From: Tulasnella sp. 424
Taxonomy: Eukaryota > Basidiomycota > Agaricomycetes > Cantharellales > Tulasnellaceae
NCBI GenBank assembly: GCA_019633425.1
Contig: WSUB01000136.1
Location: 51,890-115,889, forward strand
Direction of reading: 5' to 3'
Length of the DNA stretch: 64,000 bases
Shown: positions 54,893 to 64,000 of the stretch, in pieces
Numbering within the stretch: the stretch's first letter is position 1
Layout of the letters: each line of letters begins with the position of its first letter
Translations under genes and position numbers: made by a program
The notes under the pieces: generated by a model
Databases searched by the model: none
Told to the model about the DNA's origin: nothing
Seen by the model: only the letters and a program-made list of their open reading frames with translations

Positions 54893-56535
54893 CTAATCGA
54901 AGTCGTCGTAGTCTGTAGCTCTACGCCTTACGGAGGAGGCAACGTGGTTGGCCTTCTGCGGCCGTTCTCGTTTCCCTTTCTCGTATGCTTCACGTTCCCT
55001 CATCCTACAAACTTCGGCCGATGCATCCTCTCCAATACGACGCATTTCTTGAGATGAAATCGAAGTTATTCTCAGAGAAAGGATGACATAGCGATCCTGC
55101 AACCACGAGGAATGTGGTGCCTCCGCCAGTCGCGCGGCTTCGAGGAGATCGACTGGGTCCTGACTGGAATAGTCTTTCTGGATCCGACCAAAGATATATC
55201 GCGGAGCGTAGCCATGGTCCATTTTTCTTGCAAGGCGAAGTCCGCTCATCCACTCGGAGAACGTAAGGCTCGGTTCAGACCGATCGTAAGGCCTTTGATC
55301 GAAACTATGGTTGAGCCCAAGTGCGAATACAGAAAGGAAAAGTCGTACCGGGCAGTGATAATCTGGAGAAAAATCTCCCACTCAGAGGTGTTCAAGTCGT
55401 TCGGTAGGATTACAGGACCCTGGTGTACATTCGAAGCGGCGAGCTTTGGATTAGACTTTGGTCACCGAAGTAGTGGAGGGGAAGACGATACAAGGAATCT
55501 TGCACCTGAGTTTATGAGATCATAAAGGCATGTCTGACGAACGAAAGGCTTCTGCTTGCCTTTATTACGATGAGGTTAGAAGACGTCACGTGATTGGGGT
55601 AAATCTTTTTGATGATCATCGCGGGCACCACCGGTGAGCTGCTGCTCGGATGGTAGTTGGCAAAGCAAACTTTCCCCCTTGACCGCTTGAAGAGCGTTAC
55701 TAGCCAGGGTGGTCTGTGCAGATGGCGATAGCTCTGAGCTGCCGTATAAAGCATTAAAAAGGCCTTTCGAATAGATCGTCCTCATCAGATTCTCCCGAGC
55801 TCTTGCCATTGCCCCAGCGCGATCGAGTCCGAGCAGGAGCATTTCCGAAGGAGAGAGAGGGTCACGCCTCTCACAGATCCTCCGGAATGGTTGCAGAAGC
55901 CAGTCCTGGACTCGATATATCTCGGCAGCTTGGATGCAATCAAATGGATCTAACCGATTGAGACCATCTTCTATGGATTTGGCAACGTAGGTACTAATTT
56001 CGGCGACCTGCAGATGATTGGCAACCGATAACGCAGACGCCCATTGTTGAAATGTGAAGTGTTGGTCCCCGGACACGAGTCTAGAATGCAGCACGAGTTA
56101 TAAAGATGCGGCCTTGTCTAAGGAACTTGAACCGCTCACCGTGCATCAGCTACGTCGAGGAACGCCTGTACTTCGTGATGCGGGATACCCTCCAGACTCA
56201 GATATTCATTCCCTCTTAGCCCTTTTACCGTTTCTTTCAAGTTGGAAGAATTGATAAGGGCGGAGGGGAAGCTGTACACCATATGCTCTACCTAGTGCCA
56301 GGGCGGCCGTCAGCGGTGCTAGTGAACACCATGACCAAAGTAAGCTACCGCATACCTGGACATTGATAAAGTCGGAGAAGTAAAAAGTAGGGTGCTTCTT
56401 CCCTTCCGTGGAATTTTGGAGGGAAGCGGCGGGGTTGAGCGGCGGGGAAGCTGTCCCGGTGGAATCGGTCCAAGTCGTTGAGATCGACGACATTGCGTCC
56501 AGATGTTCTCCTTCTGAGAAATCAAGCTGGGACAT
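54893..56535 (-). pseudogene. BTB-E: two-module BTB gene with a 1-nt deletion in module 2
   Basis: Exon 1 is MSQLDFSEGEHLDAMSS, ending FYFSDFINVQ. Module 1 is intact: VEHMVYSFPSALINSS, VQAFLDVADAR, HFTFQQWASALSVANHL, DPFDCIQAAEIYRVQDWLLQ, ICERRDPLSPSEM. Module 2 opens VQDSLYRLPLHYFGDQSLIQ, but one base is missing near 55448 compared with BTB-F, giving an early stop. The rest (TFSEWMSGLRLARKMDH, DPVDLLEAARLAEAPHSSWL, ending ATDYDDFD) is open in the shifted frame. The intron before module 2 (55559-55506) starts GCAAGC, a GC-AG intron. If translated, the product would keep a complete first module and lose the second. The upstream region carries the CACGTG block shared with BTB-G. Confidence 0.75.
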
Positions 56536-56649
56536 GATGGAAGGTACCGGAGCAAATATACCTTCAACTCTCCAGCTCTTATGGGCTGACGGGCACGAGG
56601 CTTCTAATGAACCGCACGGACACGCTTCGTTCCATACATGGGAAGAAAG

Positions 56650-56665
56650 GGACCTTCCACGTGAC
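56650..56665. promoter_or_regulatory. CACGTG promoter block of BTB-E
   Basis: GGACCTTCCACGTGAC lies 115 bp upstream of the BTB-E start. The identical 16-mer lies 118 bp upstream of the BTB-G start (61362-61377). It contains an E-box-type CACGTG, a bHLH factor site. Confidence 0.55.
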
Positions 56666-56795
56666 TTCTCCCGGCTCCACTTTAAGCGTCTTCTGTTGAC
56701 CCCTCAGCTGTCACGTTGGATGGACACGGACAAACCCCATACTCGCAAGAATAGATCGGGAATTTAATACAGAGGTTTCGTATTTTTCGTGACAG

Positions 56796-57565
56796 CTCAG
56801 TGTGGTGGACGTCGGCGATGTTCAGAGGGAAAGCTCCTCAGATGGAATATCTTGTCCAGGAGCAAATAATGCACCTCGCTTCCGGTTCGGACCTAATAAA
56901 CGACGGCAGGAGCCTGGTTCCTCGAGCTCGGACAAGGAGTCGAATTACTTCGGCTCGACGGTCTCGTCAGCACAAGGCTTCGAAGCGCGCGCCAGATTCG
57001 GACGAGACGGAGTTCGATTCAGATGAAGAGATAAAAATGAGGACTCCTTTCACACTTCAAGGCTCGTGGAGTTGGCGAGTCTAAAGGACGATTTGATGTC
57101 GGAGAGTCGGAAAGCCACATTGAGGAAGAAGGGCGACGCTGAGTTCGGAAAAGGCCCAGGTCTGTAGATTCGGGTAATCTGCGTTGATCTCGTAGCATAA
57201 AAGGTGATGCTGTTACTCGTCCTTTCCCGCGACTCCCAAGACTCCGGCTCTATATACCGCGTTGTGGATAGCGGGACGTTTTCGTCGAGATTCCGTTTAA
57301 TGGCTTGCTTTCCAGATCGCTCGGCTATTCCTTCGTACAGTGCTTACACGACCAGTTCATTTCTTTCACTCGAATAGTATATAGCGTGCGTCTATAGCGT
57401 GCGTCTCCATCTGCCGATCCGACTAATTTTAAACACTTTCAACTGCATACAATATATTCGTTAATCTGTTTTAGCTATCGGTCAGTACATAGGTGTTCAG
57501 CTAATTCGGAGCTTGCTGTCACACTCTGCTGGTTGGTCGCCAAAATGCTTCAATAAAAAGATAAA
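56796..57565 (+). pseudogene. ZAP C-terminal fragment 2 with 3' flank
   Basis: Starts mid-exon at TGGTGGACGTCGGCGATGTT (KRWTSAMFRGKAPQMEyLVQ) and runs to the end of the ZAP coding region, with a small deletion in the acidic part and a frame change near 57030. It continues into about 400 bp homologous to the ZAP 3' flank. There are no upstream exons. It lies immediately upstream of the BTB-E promoter, head to head. Confidence 0.85.
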
Positions 57566-57583
57566 TATTTCCAGTCGAAGGTA

Positions 57584-59210
57584 TTATGAAGGCCTCGGCA
57601 CATTGTGATAGAACCCCTCCTCGAGTTCCGGAGGCGCCCCCCATGACCACTTCTTCGCAGGCCCACCCTTGCGACTTGGTTTCGAGACTGCTCCTTCTAT
57701 TTTCCCTCTGTTGTATGTTTCTTGTTCCCTCAACCTACAAACTTCGGCTAATGCATCCTCTCCAATACGGCGCATTTCTTCTGACGAAATCGAGGTTGTT
57801 CGCTGGGAAAGAACGACATAGCGATCCTGCAACCACGAGGAAGGGGGTGCTCCCGCGAGCCTTGCGGCTTCGAGAAGATCGACTGGGTCCTGACTTGGAT
57901 AGTCTTTCTGGATCCGACCAAAGATATACGCAGAAGGGTACTCGTGATTCAATTTTTTTGCCAGGCGAAGTCCGCTCATCCACTCGGAGAACGAGAGGTT
58001 CGGTTCAGACTGATCGTAAGGCCTTGAACCGAAACTGTCCTTGAGCCCAAGCGCGAACGCAGAAAGGAAAAGTCGTACCGTGCAGTGATACCCTTGAGAA
58101 AATTCTCCCATATAGAGGTGCTCAGGTCGTTCGGGATGAAGCTTACAGGACCCTGGTCCACATTGGAAACGGCGAGCTTGTGGATTAGACTTTGGTCGCC
58201 GAAGTAGTGAAGGGGTAGACGATACAAGGAATCTTGCACCTAAATTTACGGGGTCATCAAGGCATGTCTAAAGGACGAGAGGATTCTACTTGCCTTAATT
58301 ATGGTGAGGTCCGAGGACGTCAAGTGACTGGGGTAAATATAATCATTGCCGACACCCCGAGCGAGCTGCCGCTCGGACGATAGTCGGCAGAGCAACGTCT
58401 CTTCCTTGACCGCTTGAAGAGGTGCAGAGGGAGATAGTTCCAAGCTGCCGCATATGGTATCAAAAGACCTTTTGAAGAGATCGTCTTTGTCAGATTCTCC
58501 TGGGCTCTTGCTACTGCACCAGCGCGATCGTGTCCACGGAGGAGCATTTCGGACGGAGAGGAGGGCTGTGGCCTTTCACAGATCCTCCGGAATGGTTGCA
58601 AAAGCCAGTCATGGACTTGATGCACTTCTGCAACTTGGATGCAATCGAACGGATTCAAGCTATTGAGACCGTCTTCTATAGATTCGGCCACGTAGGTACT
58701 AATTTTGGCGACTTGCAGATGATTTGCAATCAATAACGCAGACGCCCATTGTTGAAATGTGGAGTGTTTGTCCCCGGACACGAGCCTGGAGTGCAATGCA
58801 GATTGTAAGGAAGGGGGTCGTCATGTCGAAGGTATCGGGACCAATACTAACCGTGCATCTGCCACTTCGAGGAACGCCTGTATTTCGTGATGTGCTATGC
58901 CCTCTAGACTTAGACGTTCATTCCCTTGTAGATTTTCCAACTTCTCTTGTAAGCTCGAAGAATTTATAAGGCTTTCACTCAGCTGGGTGAATAAAGGGGG
59001 TTTAATCCGGGCAAGGAAGAAAACTGGGAAGTGAATGCATTCCGCGCTCCAAAACCAAGTTCTGGGGAACGTTATCGCAACCAAGTAAATGCCCGACGCA
59101 GGAAAGTCTCCGGGGGGTCCGAGTTGTCCCTCAAGCTTCGAACTTCCACCGTCGCCTTCCACCAATTTAACATATATTTCCGGGGGCATTGAAACTTTAC
59201 GTCGAGACAA
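57584..59210 (-). pseudogene. BTB-F: two-module BTB gene, frameshifted and 5'-altered
   Basis: Module 2 is complete: VQDSLYRLPLHYFGDQSLIH, SIWENFLKGITAR, SFSEWMSGLRLAKKLNH, DPVDLLEAARLAGAPPSSWL, ending YHNVPRPS. Module 1 keeps HSTFQQWASALLIANHLQ, DPFDCIQVAE and SPSEM, but one base is missing near 58468, so the linker (ELSPSAPLQAVKEETLLCRL) is in another frame. The BTB entry of module 1 is altered (TQLSESLINSSSLQ, HEIQAFLEVADAR), and no exon like the MSHLD/MSQLD leader is found; the 5' end is uncertain. The intron before module 2 (58293-58240) begins GCAAGT, a GC-AG intron. It is probably the closest relative of BTB-E. Confidence 0.7.
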
Positions 59211-59264
59211 TTGGCTATAAGACCTCCAAGCTAAAGGGAAACTGGACCGGACGTTATCTTGGTT

Positions 59265-59400
59265 GTTTCAAGGAGTTCGACAGGGTCTTGCGTCTGGAAG
59301 CCGGTCCCACTCCTCTGAATAATGTAGCTCCGTGCACTTTCATGTCCAAACCGTTCGGCAAGGCGTAGTCCCGCCGTTCATGCTGAGACACTGAGGCTAA
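59265..59400 (-). pseudogene. Remnant of a BTB second module
   Basis: A minus-strand stretch reads roughly GLRLAERFGHESARSYI and then TQDPVELLE, matching the module 2 helix region (GLRLARKLDH..DPVDLLEAA) of the neighbouring genes. Only about 45 codons remain. It is a relic of a further array member between BTB-F and BTB-G. Confidence 0.6.
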
Positions 59401-59636
59401 GCAAACGTTCGTCGAAACGAGTATTGTTTACATCGCTATAATTGGTGAGACTTCCTTGAGATATGGTATGGAAAAACTCGGGAACCTTATACGTATATCT
59501 ATGCGATTAAACGCCTCGTGTGATGGATATGTGTATGCGAAACATCTTTATGATTGATTGACTACGCGTTACATGACCCCTTGCCCATCACTTCTTTACC
59601 ATATGCCATTACCACTCCCTTCGCGACGTAACTGAC

Positions 59637-61244
59637 TTAGTAATACGGATATCTACCTGAGTTCCGTTGCCTAGCTGTGGCCTCTCCTTCGGCTTTCCCT
59701 CTGTTGTAAGCTGCTTGCTCCCTGAGCTTGCAAACCTCGGCAGACGCTTTCTCCCCCATACGGCACATTTCTTCCCAGGATATCGACGTTGCTCGGGTGG
59801 AAAGACTGGCGTACCGACTCTGTAGCCAGGGGGAATGGGGTGCCTCCGCCAGCCGCGCGGCTTCGAGGAGATCGACTGCATCTTGGTCTGAACAGGCTGC
59901 TTGGATTCGACCGAAAATGTAAGCCGGAGCAGAATCATGGTCTAACTTTCTAGCCACGCGGAGCGCGCTCATCCACTCAGAAAACGGATGACTTGCTTCC
60001 GACTGATCATAAGGCCTACGATTTGGAAGATCGGTAACCAAGGTCCGAGCTCTGAATCTTAAAAGCTCACCGCGCAGTGATAATCTTCAGAAATATTTCC
60101 CAGTCAGAAGTACTCAGGTCCTCAGGCAGGACAAGAGGACCCTGGTTTACACTGGAGGCGATGAGCTTGTGGATGAGACTCCGGTCGCCGAAGTAGTGAA
60201 GGGGTAAGCGGTACAAGCAGTCCTGCACCTAGGTCAAAGGATAAGCAAGGAATACGTCTGAGGGATGAGAAATCCTTCCGTGCCTTCATATCGGTCAGGC
60301 TGGACGAAGTCAAGCGACTGGAGTTGAAATCTGTGTGATCACCGAGCACGGGTACGCCAAGCGGCTGCTCGGGGGCTAATTGACAGAGTAAAGGATCCTC
60401 TTTGACCACCTGGACAGCGTAACCGGCCAAGGTGGTTTTGTCGGATGAGGACAGGTCCGAACCTCCGTATATATTATCGAAGAGACCTCCAGAGTGGATC
60501 AACTTCATCAACTTCTCGCGAGCCTTTGCAACAGCACCAGCACGCTCCCAACCGAGGCGCACCATCTCGGAAGGAGAGAGAGGCTCTGGCCGTTCACAGA
60601 TCCTCCGGAATGGCTGCAAAAGCCAGTCCTGAACACGTTGACCTTCTGCCACGTCAATGCAATCAAACGGATCTAATCGGTTTAGGCCATCTTCCATGGA
60701 CTTGACGATATAAGTGCGAATATGGGCGACCTTCAGGTGATCGGCGGCCGATAAAGCAGATGCCCATTGCTGGAATTTGAAGTGCTTGTCCCCTGATACG
60801 AGTCTAAAGCACACAGATCATTGTAAAAAAGAACAATATTTTGACCAAGATGACCCACCGAGCATCCGCTACCTCAAGAAATGCCTGCACTTTTGAAGGC
60901 GACATTCCTTCCAGCACCAAACGGTCGTTGCCTTTTAGACCTTTAACTCTCCTTTTCAAGATCGAGGACTCGATTAGGGCCGAAGGGAAGCTGTACACCA
61001 TATGTTCAACCTAGTGAAGAGATAATTAGGAGTGGTCCCGATGTGGGGAGAAGGTTATGCATACGTGGACATCGATAAAGTCGCCAAAGTAAAATTCGGG
61101 GTGTTTTACTCCTTCCGTGGGATTCTGGAACGAAGGGAAGGGGTTGAGAGGGGGAGATGCCGTCTCGACAGACTCCGTAAATATCGGTATGATCGAGGAC
61201 ATTGCGTCAAGGAGCTCTTCTTGCGAGACGTCAAGATGGGACAT
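59637..61244 (-). CDS. BTB-G: two-module BTB protein, intact
   Basis: Predicted protein of about 500 residues in five exons. Exon 1 is MSHLDVSQEELLDAMSS, ending FYFGDFIDV. Module 1 is VEHMVYSFPSALIESSIL, VQAFLEVADAR, HFKFQQWASALSAADHL, DPFDCIDVAEGQRVQDWLL, RICERPEPLSPSEM. A linker of about 70 residues follows. Module 2 is VQDCLYRLPLHYFGDRSLIH, TSDWEIFLKIITAR, PFSEWMSALRVARKLDH, DLLEAARLAEAPHSPWL, and the protein ends NSGRYPYY. No lesion seen. The intron before module 2 (60283-60229) starts GC (GCACGG), as in BTB-E and BTB-F. No signal peptide or membrane helix. BTB folds mediate dimerisation or adaptor contacts; the partner is unknown. Confidence 0.85.
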
Positions 61245-61846
61245 GATGAAAAAGTGCTATCCGTATATCCGACCCAATCTTTTATAGCCTTAGGGCACGA
61301 GGGCGATAAGTGCACCGCATGGTGCGCGTATGAGTTTCGATCTCCGAATATGGGCAAAACTGGACCTTCCACGTGACCCACCTGGACGGCTCAGATATAC
61401 AACAAGCGTTTGTCGGGCGTTAAGGCGCACTACTCGATTCGGAGAAACGGCGAAATATTGTGAGTAGCAATTAATCACCAGGTGTCAAACGCGACAGTCT
61501 TAGAGCCTGACGAGTAAGAGGGAGTTTGGGCCAGGTTGTTGAAAGCCTGCAGCTAGCACCAACGGTTCTCCGGGATTTCATGGCCCTTGGTAGGAAGTCT
61601 AAGTACTAGTGTGACCAACTCCTAGCTGAATTCAAGGGGAGAGGGTGTGCGATTAGAAGTCCGTTGGGTTCAAGACGGAGCTTGAGCCGGTTCAGCCCAA
61701 ACCGTGGGATATCTATGCCAGGTCAGAACGATTGTCAGAACAACCCAAGAAGGGATGCTAATGACAGCTAAGTGTATACGATCGAAACAACAAATTGAGT
61801 AACTATCTGATGGGTCTTCCCATCGCTTCCGACCGTCCTTCTCCAA
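61245..61846. other. Intergenic between BTB-H and BTB-G
   Basis: Promoter region of BTB-G, with the CACGTG block near its start, and the 3' flank of BTB-H. No other coding sequence recognised. Confidence 0.45.
61362..61377. promoter_or_regulatory. CACGTG promoter block of BTB-G
   Basis: GGACCTTCCACGTGAC lies 118 bp before the BTB-G ATG, identical to the block before BTB-E. Its conserved spacing suggests a functional site or a recently copied promoter. Confidence 0.55.
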
Positions 61847-63515
61847 CTACTTAGTTTTCAACATCAGTTTCCAAACGTCCGCTGCCGCTTCTGCACCAAC
61901 GCGACGTATATCCCCTGGAGATAGTGCAACCTTACGCTGAGCCAAATTCAAATAAATACCTTGCAGCCAATCAGAGTGTGTGGCGCTTCCTATCTTGGCT
62001 GCTTCGAGGAGGTCGATTGGGTCTTGCGCCGGGAAGTCGGTTTTGATCCTACGAAGTATGTATGTCCGTGCGCTATCGAGGCCAAATCGCCTGGCGAGAC
62101 GGAGTCCTATGACCCACGATGAGAAGGGAAGGCTTAAAAACGGTTCGTCGAAAGGACTATCGTTGCGGCCTCGATCAGGTACCGAGAAATTGGTGCAGGG
62201 AATCTCGGGCACCTACCGTGCAGTTATGATCGCCAAGAGAACATTCCAATCGGAGATTGTGACATCGCGAGGTAGAATTATGGTATCACATGAATCCAAA
62301 GCGGATCCCTCTTCAACCTGGTGGTCTCCCAAAAGACCTGGCTGATTGAAGTATCGGATCGGTAGCTGGTAGAGACGATCCTCGATCTAAAGAGCAGTAA
62401 ATGAATTAGTGGAAATACGTAAATTAACACGTTACTTACTTTCATAGCTCTTAAGTCCGGTTGCCCATATTTAGCATGAGGAATTCCACGGGGATCGGAG
62501 CCAGTGCTTGATCGAGAAGTCGATGAGGGAGACGCGAAGTCTAGGTTGAATAAGACCTTCTCAAGCTCAACCAAACGCTTGGATTCCACGGCAAGTGTCG
62601 CTGAGACAGTCGCCGACATCGCTGCCCAGTCCGGTACTGGAACGGTGAGGGGCTTAGTCAATTTCTTGGGCGACTGCTCACTCTTGGGCCACTGTTCGCA
62701 AACCCAAGCCATCTCCAAGTCACGACTACGCCTGAGGATCTTCTCTCGAACTCGACCGACGGCCCCGGAGCGCTCCGGACCAAGACGAAGAATTTCAGCG
62801 GGTGATAACGCTGCTTGTCTCTTGCAGATCCTCAGGAAGGGCTGGAAGAGCCATTCCTGTACACGATACTTGAGGGCAGCATCGACGCAGTCGAAAGGGT
62901 CCAATCGATTGAGAGCGTCGTTTACTCGCTGGAGAACGTATTTGCGGATCCCATGGGTTGCCAATCGGTCTGCGACTGCGAGTGCTCCCGTCCACTGCTT
63001 AAAGGTGAAGTGGTCATCGCCAGTAACCAGCCTGGGGACCGGGCGAGGAGCTTAGTGAAAGAACTTTTGAGATGGAGCACAGAATGCTTACCTGGCATCC
63101 GATACATCGAGAAAAGCTTCCATCTCGTCAGGTGAAATACCATCCACATGCAAAGCATCACCCGCATCATCCCCAGGAATATGCTTCTTTAAAACATCGG
63201 ACTGTTGGATCAGGGCATAGGGAACGCGGTACAAGACACTCTCGACCTGCAGAGATAACGGACGTGAGAAACGCTCGACGGGCACCTGAAGTGAGTGAGT
63301 ACCTGGACAACCACAAAACGCGAGAAGTCAAACTCGGCGGGTGTCCGTTCTTCAGTCACTTTGGAGACGGGCTTGGCTTGGTCCATAGGCAACTCCAGCG
63401 TAGCGGGGCTAGCATGGACCTGGGGAGGCCTCTGAGAGTCGATCTCGCAACTGGCGACTGAGATGGGAGACATGGCATCGATTAGGTCGTCCTCTGAGAA
63501 CTCGATATGAGACAT
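61847..63515 (-). CDS. BTB-H: two-module BTB protein, intact
   Basis: Predicted protein of about 540-560 residues in five exons. Exon 1 is MSHIEFSEDDLIDAMSPISV, ending FSRFVVVQ. Module 1 is VESVLYRVPYALIQQSDVLK, MEAFLDVSDAR, HFTFKQWTGALAVADRL, DPFDCVDAALKYRVQEWLFQ, ICKRQAALSPAEI. The linker is longer than in BTB-G, about 110 residues, Ser/Thr-rich. Module 2 is IEDRLYQLPIRYFNQPGLLG, ISDWNVLLAIITAR, SLPFSSWVIGLRLARRFG, DPIDLLEAAKIGSATHSDWL, ending WKLMLKTK. All joins are in phase. The intron before module 2 is ordinary GT-AG (GTAAGT), where BTB-E, F and G have GC. It is the outermost and a fairly diverged member of the array. Confidence 0.85.
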
Positions 63516-64000
63516 GCAGCTGAGGTGCAGATTGCGATTTTAGATCCGTGGGTCTGATATTTATCAAACCTCCTTATGTGTTTGTGTATGCTTGCTGATC
63601 CGTGCGGTTTGCCCCATTTGTCCAAAAGTGGCCCTCCGATGTCAGGGGTCAGAATCCTCATGACGTATTTGCGTGACGAGTGAGCATCTGCGGACAAGAA
63701 TTTAGTCCTGGGGGTGCTGTTGTGACACGCAGATATACAATCAGACCTAGCCAGCTCTGGTTGGCGCAAGTATTCTTGGGGAGCAAACTATGTCCGTTCA
63801 AAATGTTTCATCCTACGCGGTCCGTCCAAAGGGCCTTGCGCGCATCTCATGCAGGTCAATGATTCGTGGCTGAGACCTGTCATCGGAGGACCGGATGACG
63901 AGGCGAGCAGCTGCTGACGGACTTGGTTGAATCTCCGTTTATTACCCGCAAGCAGACAGCCTTAAGGGCGTCAAGGCGCGGGGGGTTTCCCCAGTACTAT
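63516..64000. other. Upstream region of BTB-H (right edge)
   Basis: No gene recognised. Contains TGACGTATTTGCGTGACG near 63660, two TGACG words that could be bZIP-type sites upstream of BTB-H. Short frames only. Confidence 0.35.

Overview
The window looks like nuclear DNA of a filamentous basidiomycete, most likely an Agaricomycete. Genes are cut by many 50-80 nt introns with GT(or GC)-AG ends. They encode fungal-type tyrosine-kinase-like (TKL) kinases, BTB proteins typical of mushrooms and relatives, a bimC/kinesin-5 motor and a fungal glutathione S-transferase. An order such as Sebacinales or Cantharellales is only a guess. I see no rRNA, convincing tRNA, CRISPR array or bacterial-style operon.

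Layout. 1.1-8.3 kb: three intact TKL kinase genes and one decayed copy, all on the minus strand. 9.2-14.7 kb: three BTB genes (one disabled). 15.2-19.2 kb: a GST 3' fragment, a pseudokinase gene and an intact GST gene. 20.1-20.8 kb: a small unrecognised gene. Beyond it lie a decayed copy of the kinesin promoter and first exon, and a plus-strand locus (21.8-24.4 kb) whose splice phases join a pseudokinase domain to an active-looking kinase domain. 25.5-29.9 kb: an intact kinesin-5 gene. 31.6-35.1 kb: a multi-exon, zinc-finger-like acidic protein gene (called ZAP here). 36.1-38.6 kb: an AT-rich island without recognisable genes. 38.6-41.7 kb: a BTB 5' fragment joined to a broken kinesin-5 copy. 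43.4-46.9 and 48.0-51.5 kb: ZAP copies 2 and 3. 52.0-63.5 kb: a minus-strand array of BTB genes, each with two BTB-like modules, interleaved with two plus-strand ZAP 3' fragments.

The theme is repeated local duplication. Three families (kinase, two-module BTB, ZAP) grow by tandem and segmental copying, and every stage is present: intact, single-frameshift, exon fragment and promoter-only. Four copies of the ZAP upstream region against three complete genes and two 3' fragments show that copies have been lost. The kinase and BTB arrays could serve signalling or recognition, but nothing here shows their partners.

The most unusual object is the fused pseudokinase-kinase gene at 21.8-24.4 kb. Its two domains are joined by a linker built by an 89-bp exon-plus-intron duplication. 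Other points worth attention are recurrent GC-AG introns in two unrelated families, the two-module BTB architecture, and a kinesin 5' copy on the far side of the fused kinase locus. Exon boundaries were read by eye from splice motifs and paralogue comparison, and are predictions.
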